Shown here piece after piece: positions 1 to 17,948 of a stretch of DNA of 64,000 bases; the stretch's first letter is position 1, and each line of letters begins with the position of its first letter. The notes beneath the pieces were generated by a model, which had not been told where the DNA came from, did not search any database, and saw only the letters and a program-made list of their open reading frames with translations. The stretch lies in contig JACZZP010000008.1 of the NCBI GenBank assembly GCA_015183035.1, forward strand, positions 2,046,001 to 2,110,000, written 5' to 3'. The DNA comes from Meloidogyne chitwoodi (taxonomy: Eukaryota; Nematoda; Chromadorea; Rhabditida; Meloidogynidae). The position numbers were made by a program, and so were the translations under genes.

Positions 1-6671
<6,671 letters not shown>

Positions 6672-7838
6672 AAAAAGTTATAAGATGAAGAAGTAGAGGG
6701 AAGAATAAATTAAAAATAAAAGGTTTAAAATTAATTATTTAAATTCTTTTTTTTTAAAGAATTTTAAAAAAAAACTAATCGTACAAAAAAACACAAAAAC
6801 ATTTATAAAAATAAATATATTATTATTATTTAGAAACTTTGTTTTTTTAAAAACACACAAAAATGATAATTAATTAAACATTCTTTATTTATTTTTTGTG
6901 TGTTTTTGCTGCTATAATTTAATTATTATTTTATTTTTTTTTAAATAATTTTTAATTTTTTTTCTTATATTTTTCTTTTTTTAATTTTTTTAAAACCTTA
7001 TAACCCTTTCATTAATTTTTATATTAAATTTTAACACTCACAAGATTAAAAGAAATATATATATTTTTAAATTTTAAGAGTAAAGAATTATTATTTTTGG
7101 TTAAAAAGTGTTCCAATTTATTTATGATCTTGTGAGTTTTTTGTCTCTTTTTGAGGCTGCTTCATTTTTTGTGTATCCCTTTTTTGCTTCTTTTTTTTGT
7201 AACATTTTTTAATTTTTTGCAGTAATTTTTTTTTTTTGTTGTGATGGGAGAGAAAATGTTATTTTATTATATAATTTACAATTCTTTAATTAAAATATAT
7301 ATATATTAGTTGTTTACTAAATATATTTATTTATTTTAAAATATGCTCATTGAAAGACTTGAATTTTTGATTTTTCTATTTTTTAAAATTTTTAGTTTTC
7401 GAAGGTAAATATCTTTTGTGCCTTAAACGATGAAAGAATGCTTTTACTATTTAAAATAATACAAAATTAATATATTTTGGCGTTTTATATAAACTTTATG
7501 TATGTTTTTACATTTTAATGAAGAACAGGTTGTAGTAATAAAGAAATAGTGTATACTAGGTTGTGAGACAAAACAAATGTGTTAAAGTTAAAGAACTTGT
7601 TGAAAAATAATTTTTTTTGTAATTTTCCTTATCTTTGTACAATAGTTTTTAAATATTTTTATTGATTTTTTGACGCGTTATCCTTTTATTTTGTTTAATT
7701 CCATTTTTTCAATGTCGAATTTAGACATTTATCATAAATTTAACTTTTGCATTTAATTCCATAAACAATTATATTTGATTGATTATTTAAATTTTAGACC
7801 TATATTCTTTTATTTTTTCAAAACGTCTGATATATATA
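6672..7838. other. intergenic, par-1 3' side to Hsp70-derived gene A
   Basis: A+T-rich sequence with homopolymer T and A runs and no convincing ORF. The first part is presumably the par-1 3' UTR and the last few hundred bases the promoter of the next gene. I see no structured element here. Confidence 0.5.
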
Positions 7839-9287
7839 ATGAGGCGTCTTATTAGATCTTCTCTTTTTTCGACGAAACGTTTAATTGGTTTTGGCAAATA
7901 TGGCTTTGGTACGACAAATGCTGTTTCAGCTAATGGAGTCAAAAAAGTTTTTAGCAAGACAAATTCTTTTTTGGTTAATGGAGTTCGACAGGTTTTTTAT
8001 TTAAATAACTTAATCCATTACCGTGGATAAAATAAGTTTTGATACTTTGGTAATTAAATGTTACCAGGTCTCTAATATAACCGTAGGGGAACCAATTTTT
8101 TCTTGTGGGAAGAATTATATTCAACTTTTCAATATTAGGCTACAATCGGTGTTGGCGCTTACAATCAACCAACTTTTGAAAGTATTGCTTATAAAGGCTT
8201 TGATCATGTTCTTGGCAATGATCTGCAAACAAAGCCTGTTCATGTTAATTCTCAATCTGCTTTTTCTTTGATTTACGATGCTGGTTATTTCGACGTTGTG
8301 CTTAATTATTTTGTTGATGCTGTTTACAAAAAATATGGAATTGATTTGAAACAGGTTTTTTCTAATTTGAACTATTTTAATTTTCAATCTAGTACGTTCG
8401 TGAAATGGCAAGAGTGGATGATCTCATCATGAAGGCCAAATTTTATTTGTTATTCAATGCGAAAGTCAATGTTAATTTCCATTTTGTTGGTACTGGCGAT
8501 GAAGATAAAGACTTAAACGTTATTTTGGACCGTTCGACCTTTAAGGTATTCATTTCTTAATAAAAATAGCTTGAAAGGAATAAACATTAATTTTTTGTAA
8601 ACATTTTGTTTTTTCCTTAAATAATATCATTTTTAGACTGATGTCAAGAAATACGACGAAAAAGTTTTTCTCGATTCCGCCTATCGCTATTTGAATGAGG
8701 ATCCACCTGATACAGTGCAGTGTTCTGAAAAGGTATAGAATACATAATGGTTTTTTATTTTTTAATAACTTTAGATTTGGGGGTCCATAGCATTTACCAT
8801 AAAGGAGTACTATGCAAAAAGAGGAATTGCCATAAAGAGCCACAATGGAATAGCAGCTTTGTGTCATTTCGCGGTTCCATTTCATGCCGATGGCGAAGTT
8901 ATTTCTACACTCACACTTGCTTTCAAAAACGGAGAGATGTTTGTTCTTTTTCATTTTATTTGATATTTTATTTCTTAAATTGGAATTTTATTAGACAAAA
9001 ATTTTTATTTCAATAATTTAATTCAATTTTGCAGCGGTCACAGAGCATTTTATGAGGGCGGTTTGTCAAAAAAAGAATTGCTTGATAATTGGGAAGGGAT
9101 AGAGGAGTTTATTTGTCAATTTCCTAAAATACCGTCCAACAAAGTCAAGGATGCCATACAACCGTACCTTACAGGGAGAAAGTCCACAGCATACAACAAG
9201 AGTCTAAAAAAAGTCACCTTTGAGAAAATAAATGTGACAGAAAAGCTTTTTGATAAGGATTATCACTTTGAATATAAATGCTTCTGA
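7839..9287 (+). CDS. divergent mitochondrial-Hsp70-derived protein, paralogue A
   Basis: Six exons by eye: 7839-7991, 8139-8352, about 8392-8547, about 8638-8732, about 8776-8939 and 9035-9287. The first 50 residues look like a basic mitochondrial-type presequence followed by GFGKYGFGTTNAVSANG, a decayed Hsp70 phosphate-1 loop. Exon 2 ends YKKYGIDLKQ and exon 3 starts YVREMARVDD, matching the mtHsp70 stretch RETGVDLTKD...[11 protein letters not shown] in order. No intact ATP-binding motif remains. The last two exons (IWGSIAFTIKEYYAKRG, then GHRAFYEGGLSKKELLDNW) form a C-terminal module shared with paralogue C at 56.8-58.1 kb, with matching exon boundaries. ATPase or chaperone activity is unlikely; the role is unknown. 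Relationship to Hsp70 is inferred from motif order and from paralogue B. Confidence 0.65.
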
Positions 9288-9369
9288 ACTGTATCTCGAC
9301 CAATTATTGCTTTAATTATATAATTGACACTAATGTAAGCATGATCTCGGGAATTGTCGCATATTATAG

Positions 9370-9462
9370 AAAATATATTAGATAAATATTGTTTTAATTT
9401 TTATATTTAATTTTGTCATTATTTATGAATCTGATCTTTTACAGATTTTTACTTATCACAAA
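9370..9462. repeat. sequence shared with the centre of the 20-21 kb palindrome
   Basis: About 90 bases beginning near TAAATATTGTTTTAATTTTT and ending near TTTTTACTTATCAC recur almost unchanged at about 20745-20822, at the inner end of the palindrome's left arm, and partly inverted at about 20843-20882. Here it lies just after the stop of Hsp70-derived gene A, so it is either a transposable-element end or a shared 3' UTR. Confidence 0.6.
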
Positions 9463-9536
9463 TTACAAAATATTATATAATCTTATTAGCTCTTCTTATT
9501 TTTTGATTTTTTAAATATTTGTTTAGAAATATAAAA

Positions 9537-12271
9537 ATGGAAGAGGAAAATGAACAATTAGACTATGATGAATTGGATGATTTGGAAACTGCTAGAAAGA
9601 AATGTAAAGAACTTCAAAAAGCTGTTGAAATTGATGCTTTACAAGCTGTGAAATCTTCTAGTAATGAAAATATGGAAGATGGAAAAGATTCGACTATTGT
9701 TTCTATTGCTGTTCAGTCTAAATTGGAGGTTTTTTTTAATTTTAAATTTACATTTTATTTTAATTCTTTTAGTCTGTTCCAGTAACATCTCAGATACAAT
9801 TGACATCTTTCCCACAAGTAAATCTACAAAGTTGTTCAACATCTGTTTTTTCATCAGCACCATCAGTAATATATTCTTCTAATACTCCACCACCTCCAGG
9901 TGTTTCTACAGTTCCAATAATTGCATCATCATTTCCACCATCAATAACAACAAATATACCTAGACCTTCTCTACAACAACAACATCAACAATCTTTGGGA
10001 AATAAATTTTATGTTAATCCTAAATTTAATAACAGAACTTTTCGTTATGATAAAAGGAATGTATCAAAACAATTTTATAAAAAATTTACGATGCCACCGC
10101 CAACAGGATATTTTCCTTCAATTTCTACTCTTCCTACAGCAAATGTATTTTTTAAATATTTTATTTCAAATTAATTTTTTAGATGTCACAAATTGCTGGA
10201 AATACGATTCAATTAGTTGGTGGGAATTTACAGACAAATAATCAGAATTTGAATGTTTCACATATTTTAGGTTTCTTTTAATTTTTAATTACAATTATCT
10301 ATTTTTTAGGATCTAATACCCTTGGTTTACCTCCTGTTTTGACCAACAATTTAATATTAAATCAACAAATTGGTGGAAGTGTTTCAACATCTTCATTTCT
10401 TCCACCTACAAGTGGAAATAATATTTACATAAATCGATCAGTTTTTCATACTACAAATAGTTGGAATGCTATGGTTGATGAATTTGTAAGAAAGAATGTT
10501 TCTTCAGGTTTCTTTAATTTAAAATGATTAATTTGACTAATTATTAGACTTTCGTTCTCGCTACAATCCTTCATATATTAAACAAAATAGAAGTCGTTCA
10601 AGTAGTAGAAGCACAAGTAGACGAAGTAATAGCAGTAGTAGTGACTCTTCCAATGTTTGTACAAGCTTACGAAATAGGAGTTCTTCTATAACTGATGATA
10701 ACACAACACAAGGTTTTTCTTTTTTATTATTTTTTATATTTAATCGAGAGGTTCTTTTTGTTTCTTCAGTATTTTGTGGTCAATTTTAGTTTTCCTAATA
10801 TTTTATAATATGGATTTTTTGATTTTACTCTTGAGGTTGGCGTGGTTTAGTGGGTAGCACTACGGTTTTGTGTTGGAATGTGGTGAGGTTCGACCCCTAG
10901 TAGTTCCTTTTGATTTTTCTGTTAATTTTAATTAAAAATAAAGTTTTCTAATTTAAAAAATAGTTTACTAAAACATTTTTTTACTAGAATGTACAAAACG
11001 GCGACGAATAGAAAGCGTTGAAGGAGAAGTGCATCATTCCAGACGACGTTATAATAGTGATGATAATAATGGACAGAAACGAAGTAAAAAGGGATTATTT
11101 AAAGAAGATGAGGTTTTTTTTTAAGTTTTTAAGAATTTTGAGAAATTCTTTTAATTTCAGAGAAATCAAGCAATTGAATGTGCTCGTGCCATTGGATTAG
11201 ATGAAAATTATTTAAAAAAGATTGAAGAACAACAACGCTTGAGAGATGAAGTATTACGGCGTAAAACACAAAAACGTAAAGAAAAGGAAGCGGCAGTTAA
11301 AAAAATGGAAATTGTGACAAAAAAGAGTTCAACAAAAGTAGAGGGATTGACTAAAGGTTTTAATTTTATTTGAAAATTATTTTTTGCAAGTTTTGTGCCT
11401 ATAAAAAATGTTTGACCACCGAACGGGTTCGAACCCACCCTTAAAAATTTAAAAATTCTTTATAAAAATTTTATCTATAAATATAAAAACACATTAAAAA
11501 TATTAAAAAAAATATTTTAGTCAGCAATATTGTCGAAAAACAGGAAGAATCAACCAAAAAACAAATACATCAACCACAACAACAAAAACGAAATTCTTCC
11601 ACTAATTTAACAAGAAAAACAATTAATAAATCAAAAGAAAAGGAAGAAAATATAAGCAAATTAAGACCTTATTTGGCTGTTGTTTGTACAAATTTGCGAG
11701 GAATAACAAATGTTGAGAAGCGGATTGAAGCATTGGCAGAGGCGATAGGCAAAACTAAGGTTTTAATTTTAAATGCATTTTGAAAATATATTTTTGAGTT
11801 TTAAGATTTTTTAAAACATTTTTCGAATTTTGAGTTTATTAATTAAGTTCTGCGTCTATTAAAAATATTTGACCGTCGAACGGGTTCGAACCCATGACCC
11901 TTTTTTATTAATTTTTAGTTTACTTTTGAATTTAAATGAAGCAAATTTGTTCTATAATAATCACTAATTTATAAAAATGGATTTAAATAATTAAAAATGA
12001 ATGCATAAAATAGTTTAAATAAATAAAAAAATACACAAAATTATTTTTTAAGAAAATATGGCGAGTAGGCACTGATGATTGTCACATAATTTTTGAGAAG
12101 CATGAACACGCAAAAGAATTTATGTTACAATATTATGGGTATTATTTTATATTTTTAAGAATAGAAATTTATTTTTTTTTTAGAAAAAAGTTAGGAACTG
12201 TCCCTTCAGCACGTATTGATGTTGCTTTAAAAAAGGTTTTTCTAAATATTTCTTCACAAGGCACTGACTGA
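9537..12271 (+). CDS. Ser/Arg- and Gln-rich protein with a C-terminal RRM-like domain
   Basis: The ATG at 9537 starts MEEENEQLDYDELDDLETA, an acidic coiled-coil-like N-terminus. Pro/Thr/Gln/Asn-rich exons follow (9780-10530), then an RS-type segment near 10555-10700 (RSRSSSRSTSRRSNSSSS), a basic helical region at 11160-11350 (KKIEEQQRLRDEVLRRK), and finally LRPYLAVVCTNLRGITN with IWRVGTDDCHIIFEKHEHAK, which resembles the beta strands of an RNA-recognition motif. Layout is reminiscent of RBM33-like nuclear RNA-binding proteins, but I cannot make that assignment firmly. The stop is taken as the TGA at 12269; an additional 3' exon is possible because GGTTTTTC just before it could be a donor. Its introns carry one tRNA-like element and two B-box repeats. 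Confidence 0.6.
10838..10909 (+). repeat. intronic tRNA-like element, sense to host gene
   Basis: A-box-like TGGTTTAGTGGGTAGCAC at 10843-10860 and B-box-like GAGGTTCGACCCC at 10885-10897, at the spacing found in a tRNA. The T stem is poorly paired, so it is a degenerate tRNA or SINE head rather than a working tRNA gene. It sits in an intron of the RS-rich gene. Confidence 0.6.
11393..11442 (+). repeat. B-box repeat copy 1
   Basis: Contains TTTGACCACCGAACGGG followed by TTCGAACCCACCC. The dispersed family has the core CTGTAAAAAATATTTGACC then GCCGAACGGGTTCGAACCC; this copy lies in an intron of the gene at 9537, sense orientation. Confidence 0.7.
11846..11900 (+). repeat. B-box repeat copy 2
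   Basis: TTCTGCGTCTATTAAAAATA, then TTTGACCGTCGAACGGGTTC and GAACCCATGACCC. In an intron of the gene at 9537, sense orientation. Confidence 0.75.
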
Positions 12272-12326
12272 TAATTAATTTTTAATGAGGAGAAGGTTTA
12301 TTTTAATTCACATTATTTTTAAATTA

Positions 12327-12382
12327 AGTTTTACGTCTGTAAAAAATATTTGACCGCCGAACGGGTTCGAACCCATGACCTT
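12327..12382 (+). repeat. B-box repeat copy 3
   Basis: Same family: TTTTACGTCTGTAAAAAATA, TTTGACCGCCGAACGGGTTC, GAACCCATGACC. It lies just 3' of the stop at 12271 in the same orientation as copies 1 and 2. Confidence 0.75.
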
Positions 12383-12689
12383 CATAATTTAGTTTTAATT
12401 AAAAATTTAAATTAAATACATAAACTTCTCTTTACTAAAAAGCTTAAAGGGAATTTTTTATTCAAATAAATTTGTCATTTTTCGTTTATTAAAGTTTAAT
12501 TTCCATGTTTTTTTATTAAATTAAATATTTTTATTTTTTAGCTAAATATACATAACACACATTTTTATTTAAAATAAAGATCTTAAAATATATTTATTGT
12601 ATTTATTTTTTTGTATTTACTAACACGTGCATAATTTCCTATAAACTGATAAATTTATTTTTAATTACCTACTTTATTTTTTCTTGAGC

Positions 12690-12900
12690 ACAAAAAATCA
12701 ATATATTGATTTTTCTGAATTTATCGATTTTTCTGAATTTTATAAATTTTAAAAAATCAATATATCGATTTTTCTGAATTTTAAAAAATTTCCCAAAAAT
12801 CCCAACTTTTCAAAATGTCAATTTCTCAAAATGATCAATCTCAAAACGTAATTTTTCAAAACGCCCAAATTTAAAAATGTCAATACACAAAAGACCAAAT
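12690..12900. repeat. short degenerate tandem motifs
   Basis: Two adjacent runs. The first (12690-12780) repeats ATCGATTTTTCTGAATTT about three times with AATCAATATAT between copies. The second (12810-12900) repeats TCAAAATGTCAAT-like units, a motif that recurs in arrays at 53.2, 58.6 and 62.4 kb. Confidence 0.55.
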
Positions 12901-13073
12901 CATTAAATTTATTAGAAAAGATATAGCATAAAATAAATGAATTAAAGGCAATTTATAGGGCAAACAAACTCTAAAAATATTACTAAATTTAAATAATTAA
13001 AAAAGGCAAAATTAAAATGGCTTGTATTTATTGCTTTGTGACTAGTTTTTTCTTTCTTTCTTTAATTCTTTTA

Positions 13074-16000
13074 TCATCCCCATCCTCCAGTTAATCTATG
13101 GAAGCCTTCTTCATCCAATGTTTGATTTTGATCTTTGCTTCGTAATGACATGAAAATATATCCTCCAATAAATTCATGTACTACCTTAAACAATTAAATA
13201 AATAACACTGTGCGTATAGATGGGTCTTACAAGGAAAACTTGTTTACTTTAAGTAAACATCCCATTTATTCGCAAAAAATATTTTCAATTAAAATTCAAT
13301 TTTATCGTTCTCTAAAGTTATAATAATTTATTTCTTAGATTTTGCGAATAAATGGGGTACTTATCTAAAATATTCTTTATATCCGTATATTCGCATAATG
13401 AGATTCAACTTATAATTTAACTTTAAAATAAATGAATACCTTGCAATCAGCAGATAAAGGTTTAAATTCAATATCTTCTGTATCAAATTGTACTTTTATG
13501 TGACGAATCTCCCAATTAACATGCCATTTCTTCATTACAGCAAATCTTTAAATTCTTTTAATTAAAAAATATTATTAATTAAAAAAAACCTCCAAGTTTT
13601 TGTAGCTTCTCCATTATCACTATTTATTTTCATTATTCTATTATGAGCTACAGCAATTAATTCTGATTTGTTATTTTTTCCATTCCTTAAATTAAATATT
13701 AAAATATTTTTTTAATTTAAAAAATAATTTTTGTTCAATTTAAAAATGTTTTCCCATCAATGAGTACCGAACACATCCAAAGGTGGGGGAATACAGCGAT
13801 GTAGACCACTATACCACCGAACAACTATTTGAATACTCGTTTATAGAGTATATAATTGATTTAAAAAATATAATTAAACCTGAATTTAACAATAAAATAA
13901 TGCAATCCATGTTCAGGCAAAGCTTCCCAATTTCTTATATATTGTAATTTTGCTTCTGTACAAGTTAGTGTTTTAACATTTGAATGAGCATCAGAAATAC
14001 GATGTTGTAGCTAAATAAAAATAATTAAAATATTTTTTAAACAAATTTAAAGGGAAAAAACCCAAAAAAATTGAAAGATTTGCACGAAAAATTACTAAAA
14101 ATAAATAAAAACAAACATTTTTATTTCCTGTTCGTCTAACATAACGTTGAGATGCATACTCTTCTGTATTAAAATCTGGAGGTAATTGAACTGGTTGACG
14201 TATTTTGTTGTTACGTTTATCTCCAGAATTTCCATTTTGTTGGGCTCCTTTAAATTAAAAATTAATTAAAAATAAATGAAATTTTAAAAAATAATACTTC
14301 CAGCCTGCATTTGTAAAACTTTTTTAATTGATTCCATTTCGGAATTATACGAAGAATCAGCCATTGTTTTTCCACGTGAAGCGAGGCGACAGGCAGCCTT
14401 AAAAATTAATTTATTTTTAATTTTTTTATAAATAAATTACCATCCATTTAGAAAATTGTTGTTCCTAAAAAAATAAAATATTAAAAAACATGTCCCATAG
14501 TTCCTCTATTTCTCAAAAAAATTAATAAAAAAATAAACTAACCGTATCACATTTTAAAATCATTTCAGTCATCCCCTCAGCACTAGGCAATTGCAATTTA
14601 ATATGAAATTTTCCTTGTGACACACTCAATTCTTGAGAAACTTCACATCCTTTCATGTAATAATGACCGAGAGGAGGACCTAAAATTATTTTCTTTTAAT
14701 TAAAAAAATTAAAAAAACCATTGGCATCCTGTGCAGAATTATAATAACTCAAATAGAGGTCTCGAAAAGTAAAATATGCTCGTTTAAAATTGTTAAAACC
14801 CAATTTCTTTGGTCTATAAAAATAAAATATTTAAATAAAAATAAACCTCTCTTACTTTAAATATTTTAAATATTCAGTTAATTCTGGTACGTAAGTCAAT
14901 TCCCTTCGGCTAATTGATGCTGCAGCATCTAATGTTTGTTCCTTAAAAATAAAATCTTTTTATATAAAATATTTAAAAATTAAAACCAATTCATCCAACA
15001 TAACGTCAACTTCATCTCTTTCAGGCGATTCACGTTCAGGTGTGTCTCTTTGAAGGGTTGCTTGTAACTAAATTTAAAAATAATGAACAATTAATTTAAA
15101 AATAATAAACAATTTTTTAAATCTAAAAAACATTTTAAAATTGTTTTAAATGCTTAAATATGCACAAGAAAAATTTTTTCACTAATGGGACTCGAACCCA
15201 GCCCACTTGCTGAAAGAACCAATAACACTAACCACTACACTACGAACAACTACAATCACCATTCAAAATAAATGAGCCATATTTATTAAAATAATTAATT
15301 AAAAATGGAAATAATCCCCTAGAAAATTTTAAAATTCTTAAAAAAATTTTTAAATTGCAAAAAAATTAAATAATATAAATAAACCTGTAAAGCAGCAAAC
15401 AAAGCAGATTCCTCTTCTGTATGTTCAGCTTCTTCCAATAAAATTGACCATTTTGCTTGTTCATATAATTGATTAATACGAACAGGGTCATATTTTAAAT
15501 TAATATCAAAAAATGTAGAAAATTTGAAACGAAGTAAAACTGTCTCTCCTTCAAATATACTTTGTTCCATTAATGAACTAATTTAAAATATAATAATAAA
15601 AAATTTAAATTAAAAAAAAAACCGTGAAGAATCAAGCCATCCTCTATTTAAGGCAGCCTTTTCCAAGTTATTTTGAGGCTTAAAAGAATCACGGCTAGGC
15701 ACAATCTTTGGTGAATTAATTAAATTATAATCGAAAAAGTCGTCTTCTAAGCCTAGAAATGTTGATTAAAATATTTTTAATTTTTTATAAATTAAAACCT
15801 TCTCCAAATCCAGGTTCAGGTGTTCGTCCGAGTGCTTCACGATACTTTAAATTTAAAAAATAAAACAAAAATTAAATAAATTATACAGCAGCAGGTCCAG
15901 GACTCATTCCACGAGGAAGTGTTCCAGGTTTAGGCAATGTTCCAATTTCTGAGGCCTAAAAAATTGGGAAAACTTTAAGAAAAGTTAAAAATGCTTTTCT

Positions 16001-17133
16001 TTTTTTAATTTAAAATTTCAGCAAAATTACTACAATTTAATTAAAGAAAAATGCATAATTTTTAACACATTATTTACATAAAAATTAAAAAAAAATAAAC
16101 GTTAAAAGGATGTCCAGGTCCCATAGCAGCAGCACCAGAAACAGGTGATGATCCTCTACCTCCACTTAAATTCATTGTAGATGCTCTTATTGGTTTTGCT
16201 GTTCTTAAAGTTCCAGGACCAATAGACTCTTCTCCAGGTTTCATATAAGGTTGTACATGTGTATCATCTATGTGAGCACCTTTACGTAAAACGTCTGTTG
16301 GAATATCTCGTTTAATTGATAATTCTTCTGGATGACGAATGCCTAATTCTTGGCATAGTTTTTGTGTAACTTTTAGAACTGGAACAGAAAAATCTAATCG
16401 AGCATCCAAAATCTTAAAGAAGAAAATTAAAAAAAAATTAATTTGAAAAATATTTAAATAGAAAAAATGAAAAATGCTCAATAAAAATATGAAAATGGGG
16501 CAAAATAAATTAATAAAATATATTAGAATGCCAATAAAACAAATACAAATCAAAAAACTATCTTAAAAAACTTATTAGAAGAAAAACTAAATTACTTTCC
16601 AACATTAGGACTCGAACCCCTCACATCCTCGAAGAAAATCCCAAACACTACCACTCAACCACAACAACAACTTAATCAAATACTAATTAAATGAGTCATA
16701 TACTTCCGAATAAATTAATAAAATAATCTACCTGTCTGTCAGGCAGTTCAACTCTTTAAAAAAATGAATAAAATAAATAAATAATTCTAAAACAAACTTT
16801 GCAGGTTTATGCATTGGTGTAAACTCCAAAAACGTTGTTGCAGTAACTCCAATTTGATCTAAAGTGCTACGGGTGTGTTTAAGCCATTTTCGTCTATCCG
16901 GCCACCAAATGGCGTGATCACTCCAATCCTGATTTTCTTCTAAAAATTTAATTTAAAAAAAATTTTTTAATTATAAAAAAACCCATTTGTTCAACCAATT
17001 GCATCATCAAATTACCAATTGTTAAATCACCACGTACCAAAATATCTTTAGACTTATTTAAATCAGTAATAAATATTCCCAACTTCCATTTGGCATCATT
17101 CACAACAAAACCATCTTGAATTAAATGAGCCAT
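13074..17133 (-). CDS. unc-112: kindlin (UNC-112), integrin-activating FERM protein
   Basis: Focal-adhesion FERM protein that binds integrin beta tails and links muscle attachments to actin. The ATG at 17133 begins [20 protein letters not shown], the kindlin F0 domain. Downstream on the minus strand come [16 protein letters not shown] (about 16900), a Ser/Gly/Pro-rich insert (about 16100-16300), GWLDSS (about 15640) and [20 protein letters not shown] (about 15500), typical of the kindlin F2 region. A PH domain follows (about 14310-14900; [18 protein letters not shown]). The F3 lobe includes [19 protein letters not shown] and ends RLTGGWG with TGA at 13074-13076. Length and domain order fit the family. 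Three introns carry tRNA-like elements, all sense. Confidence 0.95.
13756..13830 (-). repeat. intronic tRNA-like element (unc-112 intron)
   Basis: On the minus strand an exact A-box TGGTATAGTGG (near 13815) and a degraded B-box TGTTCGGTACTC (near 13765). Sense to unc-112. Confidence 0.55.
15183..15250 (-). repeat. intronic tRNA-like element (unc-112 intron)
   Basis: Minus strand reads GTAGTGTAGTGGTTAGTG (A-box TAGTGTAGTGG exact) and, about 35 bases later, CTGGGTTCGAGTCCCA, a T arm with four clean stem pairs and an exact B-box. One of the best-preserved copies. Confidence 0.7.
16602..16672 (-). repeat. intronic tRNA-like element (unc-112 intron)
   Basis: Minus strand shows TGGTTGAGTGGTAGTG (exact A-box TGGTTGAGTGG) and GAGGGGTTCGAGTCC (exact B-box GGTTCGAGTCC) at tRNA spacing. 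Sense to unc-112. Confidence 0.7.
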
Positions 17134-17948
17134 TTTTTAAACTAAAAAACAAACAATTCAAAAAAATAAAAAAAAAATACGGAGCGATTAAAAAAACAAA
17201 AACAAGTTTTAAAATTAAAAAAAAATGTTCTTAAATTAGCAAAATTAAAACGCGTTCTAAAAATAGAAAAAAAAAGTACATAAATACTAATACATACATA
17301 ATTTAATAGAGAAGTAATATAAATATTAAAAATGTATATCATCAAGTAGTAATAAATAGGAGTGGAAAGTCTCTTCTTCTTTTTCACATTTTCTTCTTCT
17401 TTTATACAAAAAATTCTTTTTCTTCTCTCAAAATCAATAAAATAAAAATATAGAGTAGAGAGAAATTTAAAGAAAAAAATTTTTTTAAAGGGGAAGAAAC
17501 ATTTGTTTTTATTTTTTGTTTTAAAAGAGAATATGTAACACAACAATTTTTTAAATTAATTAAAAAAACAAATGTTTATATATTTTTATAATTCTTCCCC
17601 TCTCTTTCTCCTATAAATTCTACCTTTTTTATTCAAAAATAAAATAAATAAAATTAAATCCCCTATTAAAGACTCTATTGTTTCTTCTAATTTTATTTTT
17701 ATTGTGAGACTCTACTGACCACCTAAAATATTTTTTATATTTTTTACATTTCGTAGAACAAAATTGCATGACATTTCGCCTCTACGGCAAAAAAAACTAC
17801 ATTTCGTTTACCCGAGCCCACGATTTTTTGCCGTTGGGACGAAATGTCGTGCACTTCCTGTCGACGAAATGTCTGGACACGCTAATTTATCTATTTTTTT
17901 ATTTTTTAGAAGTTTAAAACTATTTTTAATTATTTTTATTTAAAGAAA
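17134..17948. other. divergent promoter region between unc-112 and the DESI-type gene
   Basis: No coding sequence seen. A+T-rich 5' flank shared by two divergently transcribed genes. It contains a small foldback element at 17746-17872; otherwise nothing recognisable. Confidence 0.5.
17746..17872. repeat. small foldback element in the DESI-type gene promoter
   Basis: ACATTTCGT at 17746 is mirrored by ACGAAATGT at 17864-17872. Inside, GACATTTCGCCTCTACGGCA (about 17771) is answered by TGCCGTTGGGACGAAATGTC (about 17828-17847). The nested inverted repeats suggest a MITE remnant; no target duplication was found. Confidence 0.45.

Larger units (their letters stand above)
12272..13073. other. intergenic between convergent genes; repeats and iterated motifs
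   Basis: No coding sequence seen. It holds B-box repeat copy 3, then three close copies of CGATTTTTCTGAATTT-like sequence at about 12700-12780, then a run of CAAAATGTCAA-like units at about 12810-12900. The two flanking genes converge here, so both 3' UTRs should lie inside it. Confidence 0.55.

Noticed and set aside
8023..8954. Overlapping ORFs on both strands inside Hsp-derived gene A
   Set aside because: They are alternate-frame readings of real exons and introns; the spliced frame matches paralogue C.
17142..17546. 134-codon minus-strand ORF upstream of unc-112
   Set aside because: Composition is almost only Phe, Lys, Tyr and Ile from homopolymer runs; it looks like promoter DNA.
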